Positions 1 through 6,902 of a stretch of DNA of 8,706 nucleotides are shown one piece after another. Under the pieces are notes generated by a model, which did no database searches, was not told the DNA's origin, and saw nothing but the letters and a program-made list of their open reading frames with translations. Positions within the stretch are counted from its first letter, which is position 1, and every line of letters starts with the position of its first letter. The stretch is taken from contig DVGE01000137.1 of assembly GCA_018712885.1 (NCBI GenBank), forward strand, positions 1-8,706, read 5' to 3'. Source of the DNA: Candidatus Pullichristensenella stercoripullorum. GTDB lineage: Bacteria; Bacillota; Clostridia; Christensenellales; Aristaeellaceae. Both the position numbers and the translations under genes were made by a program.

Positions 1-336
1 CGGGCGAAGCGTGATGACTCAAGGACTTGAGAGCGCGTTCTTCCCCTGCTTTAACAGAGCGCGCAGGAGCATCCACGCATCCGCTGCATCGTTTCCATCC
101 CTCTCCCACTCGGACGAAGCAGGCGGGGTGAAGTGGGAAGGCGCAAGGTCAAGCTTGCATGCACTTCCCTGCACAGATGGTGTGGGCGGAACTTACATGT
201 CTTCGTCATCGTTTTCCGCCCTTCCCCACCCCGACGGAGCGGGCGGTTTGCCCAGACACGGGCAGGGCGCTGGCAATATGGCTGCGCGTTGTGTGCCGGA
301 CTCGACTTGCGCATGCGCGGACAAAGGAGGTCGTTT
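1..336. other. Non-coding stretch with periodic imperfect repeats
   Basis: I find no convincing gene here. The open frames have no good ribosome binding site and no recognisable protein. The stretch holds four imperfect repeats listed separately, a small hairpin at 249-264 (TGCCC, 6-base loop, GGGCA), and the Shine-Dalgarno site of the next gene at 325-330. I could not place a clear -35/-10 pair for the downstream gene: TTGCCC at 248-253 has no good partner at 16-18 bases. Confidence 0.6.
40..246. repeat. Four imperfect repeats, period about 60 bp
   Basis: Related cores end at 67, 126, 189 and 246, giving spacings of 59, 63 and 57 bases. Each core runs from a C/T-rich start (CTTCCCC or CTCTCCC) through a variable middle to a G-rich end (GCAGG or GGCGG). 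The copies at 87-126 and 207-246 are exactly 120 bases apart and match at 31 of 40 positions by eye, both beginning CATCGTTT. The copy at 150-189 is weaker (about 25 of 40 against the last one). The first copy needs two small indels to align. The segments between cores do not look alike. This could be a decayed array, a fragment of a dispersed repeat family, or local duplication. No function is evident. Confidence 0.5.
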
Positions 337-723
337 ATGAGCGCGGAATTGACCATGGACGAGGTCATGCTCTTTAACCGGCACCCGGACGTGCTGCCCC
401 TGTACGCGGCGCTGCGGGAAAAGCTGGCGGCGGCGTATCCGTGGATGACGTTAAAGGTCTCAAAGACGCAGGTCTCCTTTCGCGAGCGCTACGTCTTTGC
501 CATGGCCTCGCCGCCGTGGCGGCGCGTGCGCGGTTGGCCGGAGCGGTATCTGCTGGTCTCCTTCGGGCTTTCACACCGCAGCGGGCATCCGCGCGTGGCC
601 TCGTGCGTGGAGGCGTATCCCGGGCGCTGGACGCACCACGTCGTCGTCGCGCGCGCGGAAGAGCTGGACGGTGAGCTGATGGCGCTCATCGACGAGGCGT
701 ACCGATTCAGCATGGTCAAGTAG
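337..723 (+). CDS. DUF5655-like small protein, 128 aa
   Basis: Small soluble protein with no signal peptide or membrane segment. The middle and C-terminal half carry features I associate with DUF5655: a YPWMTLKVSKTQVSF stretch (residues about 34-48), then RYLLVSFGLSHR, a proline-rich SGHPRV turn, and YPGRWTHHVVV followed by an acidic helix (EELDGELMALIDEAY). The biochemical role of the family is not known to me. The start at 337 is chosen because AGGAGG (325-330) lies 6 bases upstream; the frame stays open back to 133, but that part has no ribosome site and overlaps the repeat stretch. The gene stands alone, with non-coding DNA on both sides and no clear terminator after its TAG stop, so its transcription unit is undefined. 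Family assignment is from memory of the motif pattern and is fairly, not fully, secure. Confidence 0.75.
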   Translation: MSAELTMDEVMLFNRHPDVLPLYAALREKLAAAYPWMTLKVSKTQVSFRERYVFAMASPPWRRVRGWPERYLLVSFGLSHRSGHPRVASCVEAYPGRWTHHVVVARAEELDGELMALIDEAYRFSMVK

Positions 724-1147
724 CCATTGGCGCGGCTTGGCCTCCTCCATCATCTCCTCCCGCGAGACACGTCTGGCGCGTGGCGCGACGCTCTATGGGC
801 GTTCAATCGGGCGAGGCTTGCGGGAGGGGCGCTTTGCGCGCTTAAATCCATTCCATCTCGCGGCAGGCGCGAATTGCCTCCGCCTTTCATGCGCTTCTCC
901 CGCGTGCAAGGGCGGAGCTTCGCGGCCGTAATTCCCAGCGTCCGGCGATATTATCCTGCCCTCGAGTGAGGGCAAGCCCATGAGGGCGAACAACCAGACG
1001 GCGTTCACGAATTTCTCTATCTTCATTTCAACTCCCGCCCTCGTGCGAGGGCGAACCGGGAATGGATGTAGACGCGCGATGAGCGTTTCAACCCCTGTTT
1101 TTGCGCGATGAAGCGCATCTTACCCCCGCATCCGTGAGAACAGCAAA
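724..1147. other. Long non-coding stretch with hairpins
   Basis: This gap of more than 400 bases has no convincing gene: the open frames at 727-969 and 793-1026 have no proper ribosome site and give arginine/proline-rich peptides without family features. I see no tRNA-like arms. It does hold palindromic hairpins at 958-973 and 1037-1052 and the CRISPR-like units described separately. Weaker look-alike pieces occur near 801-834, 842-874 and 891-918. Confidence 0.55.
958..1116. CRISPR. Possible decayed type I-C-like CRISPR repeats
   Basis: The clearest unit is 1025-1056 (32 bases). It begins ATTTCAAC, has a perfect palindrome GCCCTCG-TG-CGAGGGC at 1037-1052, and ends GAAC. This is the architecture of type I-C repeats read from the handle side, TTTCAATCCAC...GCGAC. 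A second unit at 1085-1116 starts GTTTCAAC and matches the first at about 19 of 32 positions; the starts are 60 bases apart. Upstream, GAGGGCGAAC at 982-991 repeats the last ten bases of the main unit 65 bases earlier, and a related hairpin (GCCCTCG-AG-TGAGGGC) lies at 958-973. The copies are too divergent for a working array and no cas gene is in the window. An unrelated hairpin family in GC-rich DNA is the main alternative. Confidence 0.35.
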
Positions 1148-1172
1148 GCGCCGGCCCTTTTCGGACCGGCGC
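1148..1172 (-). terminator. Terminator of the minus-strand permease gene
   Basis: On the minus strand this reads as a 10-bp stem (GCGCCGGTCC pairing with GGGCCGGCGC, one U-G wobble) with a GAAAA loop, followed by TTTGCTGTT. It starts 14 bases beyond the stop of the permease gene, as expected for an intrinsic terminator. The U-run is imperfect, so efficiency is uncertain. Confidence 0.8.
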
Positions 1173-1186
1173 GGTGTTTGGGAAGG

Positions 1187-2515
1187 TCAGATGCCCCAGA
1201 CGAGCCAGATGTAGATGTATCCGGCAAGCACTGCGGAAAGCGTGAAGGGGACGCCGATGCGCAAGAAGTCGCGCAGGCGCACCGTTTCGCCGTTTTTGCG
1301 CAGGATGCCGATGGCGGCGATGTTGGCGGAGGCGCCGATGGGCGTGAGGTTGCCGCCGAGCGTCGCGCCGGTGAGCAGGCCGAAGTAGAACACGTAGGGC
1401 GGCAGGCCCGCGCCGCCGTTCATCAGCGCCGCGATGCCCTCCACCACCGGCAGCATCGTCGCCACGTAGGGGATGTTGTCGATAAAGGCCGATAGCACCA
1501 CCGAGGCAAAGACGATCAGCGTATAGAGCAGGAAGGGATCGTCGCCGGAGATGTTGTAGAACAGGTCGGCCGCCGCGTCGATGACGCCGGCCACGCGGAT
1601 GCCCTCGATGACCATGAACAGGCCGAAGAGCAGCAGCAGCGTATCCTTGTCAAGATCCTTGAGCACGCGCAGGAACGTGCCGCCCGAGTGCTTGCGGATA
1701 CAATCGCGCACGATGCCGATCAGGCACAGGCCCACGCAGACAAGGCCGCTGCGCAGGTCGTAGATGGCTTTCAGCGTCGGGTCGGACGGCTCGGGCAGGA
1801 AGGAGGCGACGATCAGCAGGACGACCGTGCCGATCATCAGCGCCGAAGGCACATAGTCCGACACTTGCGTCTCCACGGCGGCGGCGACCTTTTCCGTGTA
1901 CTTGCGGAAGATCACCAGCAGGGCGACCAGCGAGGCCAGCGCGCCCAGCTCCACGCCCCAGAAGATGCCGGGACGGCCCTGCATCCAGAAAAAGTCGAGG
2001 AAGTTCATGCCCGCGTAGCTGCCCAGGAGCATGCTGGTGGTATCGCCGACCATGGTGGCCGCGCCCTGCAGGTTCGAGGAGACGGCGATGGCGATGAGCA
2101 CCGGCACCGGCGAGATCTTCAATTTGCGGGAGATGGCCAGACCCACCGGGGCGACCATCAGCACCGTGGCCACATTGTCGACAAAGGCGCTGATCACGCC
2201 GGCGAACAGCGCCAGCACCGTCACCGCCCACTTGACGTTGGGCACGCGCACGATGAGCTGCTCGGCGAGATAGGCCGGCATGCGGCTGTCGATGAACAGC
2301 GTCACCAGGCCCATCGTGCCGGCGATCATCAAAAGCACGTTGTAGTCCACCGCCGCCAGCGCGTCCAGCGGCCGGAAGTCGAAGACGCCGCACAGCCCCA
2401 GCACGATGAAGATCAGCGCGCTCGACAGGGCGATGGTCGGGCGGTACTTTTGCAGCGTGAGCATCAATACATATGTCAGAAGAAAGATGCCCAATGCCAG
2501 ATACATGGTTTGCAT
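1187..2515 (-). CDS. ArsB/NhaD/SLC13-like ion transporter permease
   Basis: Integral membrane transporter of the ion transporter superfamily, 442 residues, almost entirely hydrophobic segments joined by short loops (about 10-12 helices). Its two halves each carry the same helix-hairpin signature: SAFVDNVATVLMVAPV at residues 109-124 and SAFIDNIPYVATMLPV at 342-357. Each is followed by a G/T-rich substrate loop, GDTTSMLLG (158-166) and TPIGASANIAAIG (391-403). This inverted two-fold plan is known for CitMHS/ArsB/NhaD/SLC13 proteins. The substrate (arsenite, sodium/proton exchange, or a carboxylate) cannot be read from the sequence, and no arsR- or arsC-like neighbour is seen. The start at 2515 is chosen because GGAGG (2523-2527) lies 7 bases upstream. 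The ATG at 2521 is only one base from that site, and the frame open to 2608 adds an arginine-rich non-membrane stretch crossing the promoter. Single-gene unit with its own promoter and terminator. Confidence 0.85.
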   Translation of the reverse strand: MQTMYLALGIFLLTYVLMLTLQKYRPTIALSSALIFIVLGLCGVFDFRPLDALAAVDYNVLLMIAGTMGLVTLFIDSRMPAYLAEQLIVRVPNVKWAVTVLALFAGVISAFVDNVATVLMVAPVGLAISRKLKISPVPVLIAIAVSSNLQGAATMVGDTTSMLLGSYAGMNFLDFFWMQGRPGIFWGVELGALASLVALLVIFRKYTEKVAAAVETQVSDYVPSALMIGTVVLLIVASFLPEPSDPTLKAIYDLRSGLVCVGLCLIGIVRDCIRKHSGGTFLRVLKDLDKDTLLLLFGLFMVIEGIRVAGVIDAAADLFYNISGDDPFLLYTLIVFASVVLSAFIDNIPYVATMLPVVEGIAALMNGGAGLPPYVFYFGLLTGATLGGNLTPIGASANIAAIGILRKNGETVRLRDFLRIGVPFTLSAVLAGYIYIWLVWGI

Positions 2516-2589
2516 GGTCATTCCTCCGTTTCGGAACTCTCTTTCGCGGACGGCCGGGAAAGGGCGCCGCCCTACCGACTGTGGCATAC

Positions 2590-2595
2590 AGTATA
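2590..2595 (-). promoter_or_regulatory. Extended -10 promoter for the permease gene
   Basis: On the minus strand the bases read TGC-TATACT, an extended -10 element. No good -35 is present: the best at 19 bases is ACGGCA, 3 of 6. This fits an extended -10 promoter that depends little on -35. The transcript would carry a leader of about 65 bases with a small hairpin (AGGGC-GGC-GCCCT) ahead of the ribosome site. Confidence 0.5.
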
Positions 2596-2679
2596 GCACG
2601 CGAAGCACTTAAGATGCCGTAAAGATTTGCCCCGCGTTTGCTATGAATTGGTGAAGGCGGCCTACGCGCGCATTGGCGC

Positions 2680-2709
2680 TTGCCAGCGGGGGCGTGCGCG
2701 TGGTATAAT
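2680..2709 (+). promoter_or_regulatory. SigA-type promoter of the comEC-holA cluster
   Basis: TTGCCA at 2680-2685 (5 of 6 to consensus) and a perfect TATAAT at 2704-2709 are separated by 18 bases. TGG just before the -10 adds an extended -10 element. Transcription would start near 2716, leaving a leader of about 19 bases before the ATG at 2735. No operator-like palindrome is obvious, so the cluster is probably expressed constitutively; that part is inference. Confidence 0.75.
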
Positions 2710-2734
2710 CTTGCCAAAGAAGCGAGGGATGCGC

Positions 2735-3448
2735 ATGTATCTGACGATCCTGGGAAACAACGGCCCCTTCCCCGCCCCGGGCGGCGCCTGTTCGAGCTAC
2801 CTTCTGGAGAGCGACAGCGGGGAGACGAAGCTGCTCATCGACGCGGGAACGGGCAGCCTGGCGCGCCTGATGGACATCGCGCGGCCGGAGACGCTCGACG
2901 CCGTGGTGCTTTCGCACCTGCACTTTGACCACATGTCCGATCTTCTGCCCATGCAGTATGCCCTGCAGTTCTCCGCCCGCGAGCGGCCGCTGCCGCTGTT
3001 CCTCCCCCGCCGCCCCGAGCGCGTGCGCGCGCTGTTGGAGTGCCCGTATTACGATCTCTTCGACCACGAGGACATCGCCGTGGGCGAAATGCGGCTGCGT
3101 TTCATCCCCGCCGTGCACCCGGTGGAGGGTTCCTGCGTGGCCGTGGAGGGCGACGGGGCCAAGTTCGTCTTTACGGGAGACACGAACCTCGACCCGGCGC
3201 TGGAGCTGTTCGCGGATGGCTGCGACCTGCTGCTGGCCGACGCCGGGCTTTCGCGCGCCGACTGGACGGAGAAAAAGCCGCATCTCTCCGCTTCGCACTG
3301 CGGGGCGCTGGCGCGCGACGTGCGCGCGGGGGCGCTCCTGCTCACACACCTCAACCCGCTCTACGACCCGCAGGCGCTGCTCGACGAAGCGCGCAGGGAT
3401 TACCCTGCCGCAGAGCTTGCCCGCCTCGGGGAACGTTACAGAGTATAA
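2735..3448 (+). CDS. MBL-fold metallo-hydrolase, YhfI/RNase Z-like
   Basis: Cytosolic metallo-beta-lactamase-fold hydrolase of 237 residues resembling the YhfI and RNase Z-like branch; the substrate is unknown. The metal site is complete: HLHFDH at residues 61-66 (H61, H63, D65, H66), HPV at 128, FTGDT with D149, a PHLSASH stretch where H183 aligns with the GHMNS histidine of the family, and LLTHLNP with H205. The N-terminus (LTILGNNGPFPAPGGACSSYLL) is the usual first strand and glycine loop. The ATG at 2735 is preferred because GAGGG (2724-2728) lies 6 bases upstream, while the ATG at 2729 directly abuts it. The frame is open to 2627, but that part overlaps the promoter. Its stop touches the start of comEC with no gap, so the two are transcribed together and probably coupled in translation. 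Whether it has a link to DNA uptake is not known. Confidence 0.88.
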   Translation: MYLTILGNNGPFPAPGGACSSYLLESDSGETKLLIDAGTGSLARLMDIARPETLDAVVLSHLHFDHMSDLLPMQYALQFSARERPLPLFLPRRPERVRALLECPYYDLFDHEDIAVGEMRLRFIPAVHPVEGSCVAVEGDGAKFVFTGDTNLDPALELFADGCDLLLADAGLSRADWTEKKPHLSASHCGALARDVRAGALLLTHLNPLYDPQALLDEARRDYPAAELARLGERYRV

Positions 3449-5827
3449 ATGGAGCGCCGCGGCCCTTCCCTGCCCCTGCGCGCGCTGCACACGCGCCCGC
3501 TGATGCTCGCCGCGGCGTTCTTTGGCTGCGGCGCGCTTTTGGCGCGGGACGGCCGGCTGCCGCAGGGCGTTTTGCTGGTCTGTGCCGCCGCGCTGCTGCT
3601 CCTGTGGTGCCTTTCGCACCTGCGCAAGCGGCAATGCGCGGCGCTGCTGGTCGCCTGCGCGCTCTTTCTCGGCGCGGCGCGCATGAACATCGCCGTTTCC
3701 GGGCGGCCGCGGGTGGAGGATCAGTTTTCCGTGCCCATCGCCGGCACGGTGGCGGACACGCCCTCTGTGGACGCGGAGATCGGGCGGCTCACCTGCCGCC
3801 TGACCGACGTAAGCATATTAGGCGAGGCACTGGGCTTTGACATCCGCCTCTATCTGCGCGGCGACGTATCGACGCTGCGCGAGATCGCGCCGGGGCAGCG
3901 CGTTTCGATGACGGGGCATTTCTGGTCGCCGGACGAGGCCACCAATCCCGGTCAGTTCGACTTCGCCGCCTACCTGTGGCGCAGCGGCGTGGCGGCCTAC
4001 GCCACGGCGGAATTGGCGGACGCGGCTGTTTCCGGGGAGGCGAGGGGCTTCGAGGCATGGCTGCACCGCCTGCGCACGGCCATGGGCGAACGCATCGACG
4101 CGCTCTTCCCTCGCAGCGCCGACATGGTGCGGGCGCTGGTGCTCGGCGACCGCGGCGATATGGAGGAAGACCTGCGCGAGAGCTTCGACCGCGCGGGCGT
4201 GACGCATGTATTATCCATCTCCGGCTTGCACATCACCATGCTGGCCATGGCGGTGATGGCGCTGCTGGGCCTGTTCCTGCCCAGGCGTTGGGCGTTCTGG
4301 CTGGCGCTCATGCTGGTGACTTTCTACGGGCTGCTGGTGGGCATGGCGCCGTCGGTAGTGCGCTCCATCCTCATGTACGCGGCGCTGGGCGCGGGGCAGG
4401 CGACGGGAAGACCGACGGACTCATTCACGCGCCTGGCGCTGGCCTTTTTGCTGCTGCTGTTCTGGCAGCCATTGTATTTGGACGGCGCGGGCTTCGTGCT
4501 CTCCTTCAGCGCCTGCGCGGGCATGCTCTGTCTGACGCCGGCGCTGACCTCGCTTTTGCGCGTCGACCGCCTGCGCGTGCCGGAGCAGTCGCTGCGGCCT
4601 TCGGCGCTGCTTCTGCGCGCGGGGCGCTATTTCGGCTCGCTGCTGTGCGCGACGCTGGCCGCGCAGCTCTCCACGCTGCCCGCCGTGATCGCCTATTACG
4701 GGCAGTTGCCCCTGCTGGCGACGCTGGGCAACCTTGTCATTGTGCCGATCATCCTCGCGGGCATGTATCTGGCGGTGGCGGCGCTGCTGCTGTCGCTATT
4801 GTGGATACCGTTGGGCGCGTTCATCGCCGCCCTGGGCGATGTGACGCTCCTGGCCTCGACGCTTCTCACGCGCCTGTGCGCCGCCCTGCCGCTCAACGCC
4901 CTTGCCCTGCCCGATCTTCCCCTCTGGCTGACGCTCCTGTTCGTCGGCGCGGTGGTCGCCGTCTCGCCGCTGACGCGGCTGCGCAAAGGCGCGCGCTGCG
5001 CGCTGCTGGCCGCGCTGCCAGCGCTCGTTTGCGTGGCGGCGCTGCTGCCCGGGCCGGAGGGCCTGCAGATCGCCTTTCTCGACGCGGGACAGGCGGACGC
5101 GGCGGTGGTATTGGCGGAAGGCGGCGCCTATCTGGTGGATGTGGGGCTGGAGGGCAGCCCGGTCAGCGACTATCTGGCGCACATCGGCCTTACGCCGAAG
5201 GCGGTGTTTCTCTCCCACCCGCACACCGACCACGCCGGCGGGCTGGTCACGCTGCTGGAAGAATACCTGCCGGAGACGATCTACATCCCCGCAGGCTGGG
5301 ACGACGTGGAGGCCGACGCGGACGTGATCGAAGATATACGCATGGCCGAGGCGCTGGGCGTAAACGTGGTGACGCTGGCGGCGGGCGACGTGGTGGCGCT
5401 TTCGGAAAACGTCTCCGCCACGGTGCTCTACCCGCCGCGCGACATCGAGGCGAGCGGCGACGCCAACGCCGTTTCCATGCTTTTGCGCATCGACTACGGC
5501 GAAGCCTCGGCGCTGTTCACCGGCGACCTGGAGATCGCCGACGAGCCGGGGCCGATGCCGGACGTGGACGTGCTCAAGGTGCCGCACCACGGCTCGGACA
5601 ATTCTTCGAGCCTGATGTTTCTGCACTCGGCCTCGCCCTCGGCGGCGATCATTTCCGTGGGGCGCGGCAACGCCTACGGCCACCCCGCCGAGGCGCTTCT
5701 TGAGCGGCTGGAGGGAACGGGCGCGGCCGTTTTCCGCACGGACGTGTGCGGCGCGGTGACGGCGCGGCTGTACGAGGATGGGACTGTCTCTGTTTCAACA
5801 TATCTTTTGCCGGAGGACGCAGCATGA
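3449..5827 (+). CDS. comEC: ComEC/Rec2 DNA-uptake channel protein
   Basis: Membrane channel that carries single-stranded DNA into the cytoplasm during natural transformation, 792 residues, full-length architecture. Domains in order: N-terminal membrane helices (about 18-75); a soluble OB-like DUF4131 region (about 85-195) with the signature NPGQFDFAAYLWRSGVAAY; the Competence membrane domain (about 225-500) with HVLSISGLHI at 253-262 and a GFVLSFSACAGM helix; and a C-terminal metallo-beta-lactamase domain from about 539 (FLDAGQADA). The C-terminal domain has HPHTDH at 590-595, a TGD turn, VPHHGS at 711-716 and YGHP with H745, so a degradative nuclease role is plausible. The start is the ATG directly after the upstream stop. 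Only GGGGAA 15 bases upstream resembles a ribosome site, so re-initiation is likely. No comEA or comK-type site is seen. Competence of this organism is inference; ComEC is often kept without proven transformation. Confidence 0.95.
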   Translation: MERRGPSLPLRALHTRPLMLAAAFFGCGALLARDGRLPQGVLLVCAAALLLLWCLSHLRKRQCAALLVACALFLGAARMNIAVSGRPRVEDQFSVPIAGTVADTPSVDAEIGRLTCRLTDVSILGEALGFDIRLYLRGDVSTLREIAPGQRVSMTGHFWSPDEATNPGQFDFAAYLWRSGVAAYATAELADAAVSGEARGFEAWLHRLRTAMGERIDALFPRSADMVRALVLGDRGDMEEDLRESFDRAGVTHVLSISGLHITMLAMAVMALLGLFLPRRWAFWLALMLVTFYGLLVGMAPSVVRSILMYAALGAGQATGRPTDSFTRLALAFLLLLFWQPLYLDGAGFVLSFSACAGMLCLTPALTSLLRVDRLRVPEQSLRPSALLLRAGRYFGSLLCATLAAQLSTLPAVIAYYGQLPLLATLGNLVIVPIILAGMYLAVAALLLSLLWIPLGAFIAALGDVTLLASTLLTRLCAALPLNALALPDLPLWLTLLFVGAVVAVSPLTRLRKGARCALLAALPALVCVAALLPGPEGLQIAFLDAGQADAAVVLAEGGAYLVDVGLEGSPVSDYLAHIGLTPKAVFLSHPHTDHAGGLVTLLEEYLPETIYIPAGWDDVEADADVIEDIRMAEALGVNVVTLAAGDVVALSENVSATVLYPPRDIEASGDANAVSMLLRIDYGEASALFTGDLEIADEPGPMPDVDVLKVPHHGSDNSSSLMFLHSASPSAAIISVGRGNAYGHPAEALLERLEGTGAAVFRTDVCGAVTARLYEDGTVSVSTYLLPEDAA

Positions 5828-6864
5828 CCTGGAAGGAATTCTACGCGCAGATCAAGGGGAACGCGCTGGAAAGCGTCTATCTGTTCACCGGGCCGGAGGA
5901 ATACCTCAAACGCGAAGCGATGCAGGCGCTGCGGCGCGCGCTGCTGCCCGCGGGACTGGAACAGCTCAACGAGGCGGTGCTCGAGGGCGCGACGGCGACG
6001 CAGATCATCGACGCGGCGGAAACGCTGCCATTCATGGCCGAGCGCCGCATCGTCGAAGTGCGCGACTGGGCGCCGCTTTTGAGCGGCAAGGCGCGCGATG
6101 AGGAGAACGAGGCCGCGCGCGTGCTCGAATGGCTGAAGGACCCGCCCGCGAGCTGCGTACTGGTCTTTGCCATGCGCGGCGAGGCGGACGGGCGCAAGAA
6201 ACTTGCGCAGGCGCTGAAAAAGCGCGGCGCGGAAGTGCGCTTCGAGCCGCTTAACGACGCGGAGCTGCTGCGCTGGGCGAACGCGCGCTTAAAGCCGTTG
6301 GGGAAGTCTATCTCGCAGCAGGCGGTCTCCCACCTGGCTTTCACCGCCGGGCGCGACCTCACCCGGCTCAGCGGCGAAGTGGACAAGCTGGCTGACTACA
6401 TCGGCAAGCGCGCGGAGATCGCGGTGGAAGACATCGAGGAGGTCGTTTCCCCCTCGCTGGAATTCAGCGTGTTTGAAATGCTGGATCTCCTCTTTGCCGG
6501 CGACCTCGCCCGCGCCGAACGCAGCCTGCAGACGCTGCTCATGGGCGGGCAGACCTGCGTAGGCGTGTTCTCCATGATCGTGCGGCAGCTGCGGATGCTT
6601 GCGCATCTGGCGCTGGCGCAAAAGAACGGCGGGGACGCGGCGGCGGTGGAAAAGGCGCTCAAACTGCATCCCTACGCCGCCAAACGCGCCGCGAAACAGG
6701 CGCGGACGCTGGACGCGGAGGCGCTTATGCGCCTCTATCGCCAGAGCGTGCAGGCGGACGCGGATATCAAGTCCGGCCGGCTGCGCGACCGCGAGGCTTT
6801 GCAGTTTTTCATGCTGAAGATCGTCGAAATGCGCAGAAAGGGCGGAACTTCGCGCAGGTATTGA
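5824..6864 (+). CDS. holA: DNA polymerase III subunit delta (clamp loader)
   Basis: Delta subunit of the clamp loader, which opens the sliding clamp (DnaN) and loads it on primed DNA during replication; cytosolic, 346 residues, the normal length for Firmicutes HolA (YqeN). Family features: the opening SVYLFTGPEEYLKREAM (about 17-33), a RDLTRLSGEVDKLADY helix at 177-192, a domain III helix bundle beginning with FEMLDLLFAGDLARA, and the C-terminal motif SGRLRDREALQFF at 317-329. The delta subunit does not use ATP itself and no Walker A motif is seen, as expected. The start at 5824 overlaps the comEC stop in ATGA and has GGAGG at 5812-5816 with 7 bases of spacing, which settles it against the longer frame open to 5746. 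comEC followed by holA is a widespread Firmicutes gene order. Confidence 0.95.
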   Translation: MTWKEFYAQIKGNALESVYLFTGPEEYLKREAMQALRRALLPAGLEQLNEAVLEGATATQIIDAAETLPFMAERRIVEVRDWAPLLSGKARDEENEAARVLEWLKDPPASCVLVFAMRGEADGRKKLAQALKKRGAEVRFEPLNDAELLRWANARLKPLGKSISQQAVSHLAFTAGRDLTRLSGEVDKLADYIGKRAEIAVEDIEEVVSPSLEFSVFEMLDLLFAGDLARAERSLQTLLMGGQTCVGVFSMIVRQLRMLAHLALAQKNGGDAAAVEKALKLHPYAAKRAAKQARTLDAEALMRLYRQSVQADADIKSGRLRDREALQFFMLKIVEMRRKGGTSRRY

Positions 6865-6902
6865 ACGTCTAAGAGGCAAGCGAAGCTGTGGAGGTCTTGT
6901 GT

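Noticed and set aside
133..336. 68-residue N-terminal extension of the DUF5655-like gene
   Set aside because: The extension crosses the repeats and has no ribosome site, while AGGAGG sits 6 bases before the ATG at 337.
11..340. Open frames of 109 and 105 residues over the upstream repeats, both strands
   Set aside because: No ribosome site, low-complexity products that merely reflect the DNA repeats, and overlap with the real gene start at 337.
801..815. GTTCAATC as a tRNA T-loop
   Set aside because: The flanking GGGCG segments are direct, not inverted, so no T-arm stem forms, and no acceptor or anticodon arm is nearby.
727..969. Small plus-strand frame after the DUF5655-like gene
   Set aside because: No Shine-Dalgarno site, no recognisable fold, and it lies across hairpin and repeat sequence.
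1688..2596. 302-residue plus-strand frame antisense to the permease
   Set aside because: His/Asp/Gln/Arg-rich translation typical of the shadow of a GC-rich membrane protein gene; the minus strand gives a clear transporter.
1650..2717. 355-residue minus-strand frame overlapping the permease
   Set aside because: Arginine- and glycine-rich frame shadow with no domain; the permease in the other frame has a ribosome site and family motifs.
2609..3634. 341-residue minus-strand frame antisense to the MBL gene
   Set aside because: Arg/Gln/Ala-rich shadow with no ribosome site; the plus-strand MBL gene has a full metal-binding motif set.
3976..5703. 575-residue frame inside comEC
   Set aside because: Shifted-frame shadow, Gly/Arg/Ala-rich, without family features; comEC motifs are continuous in the other frame.
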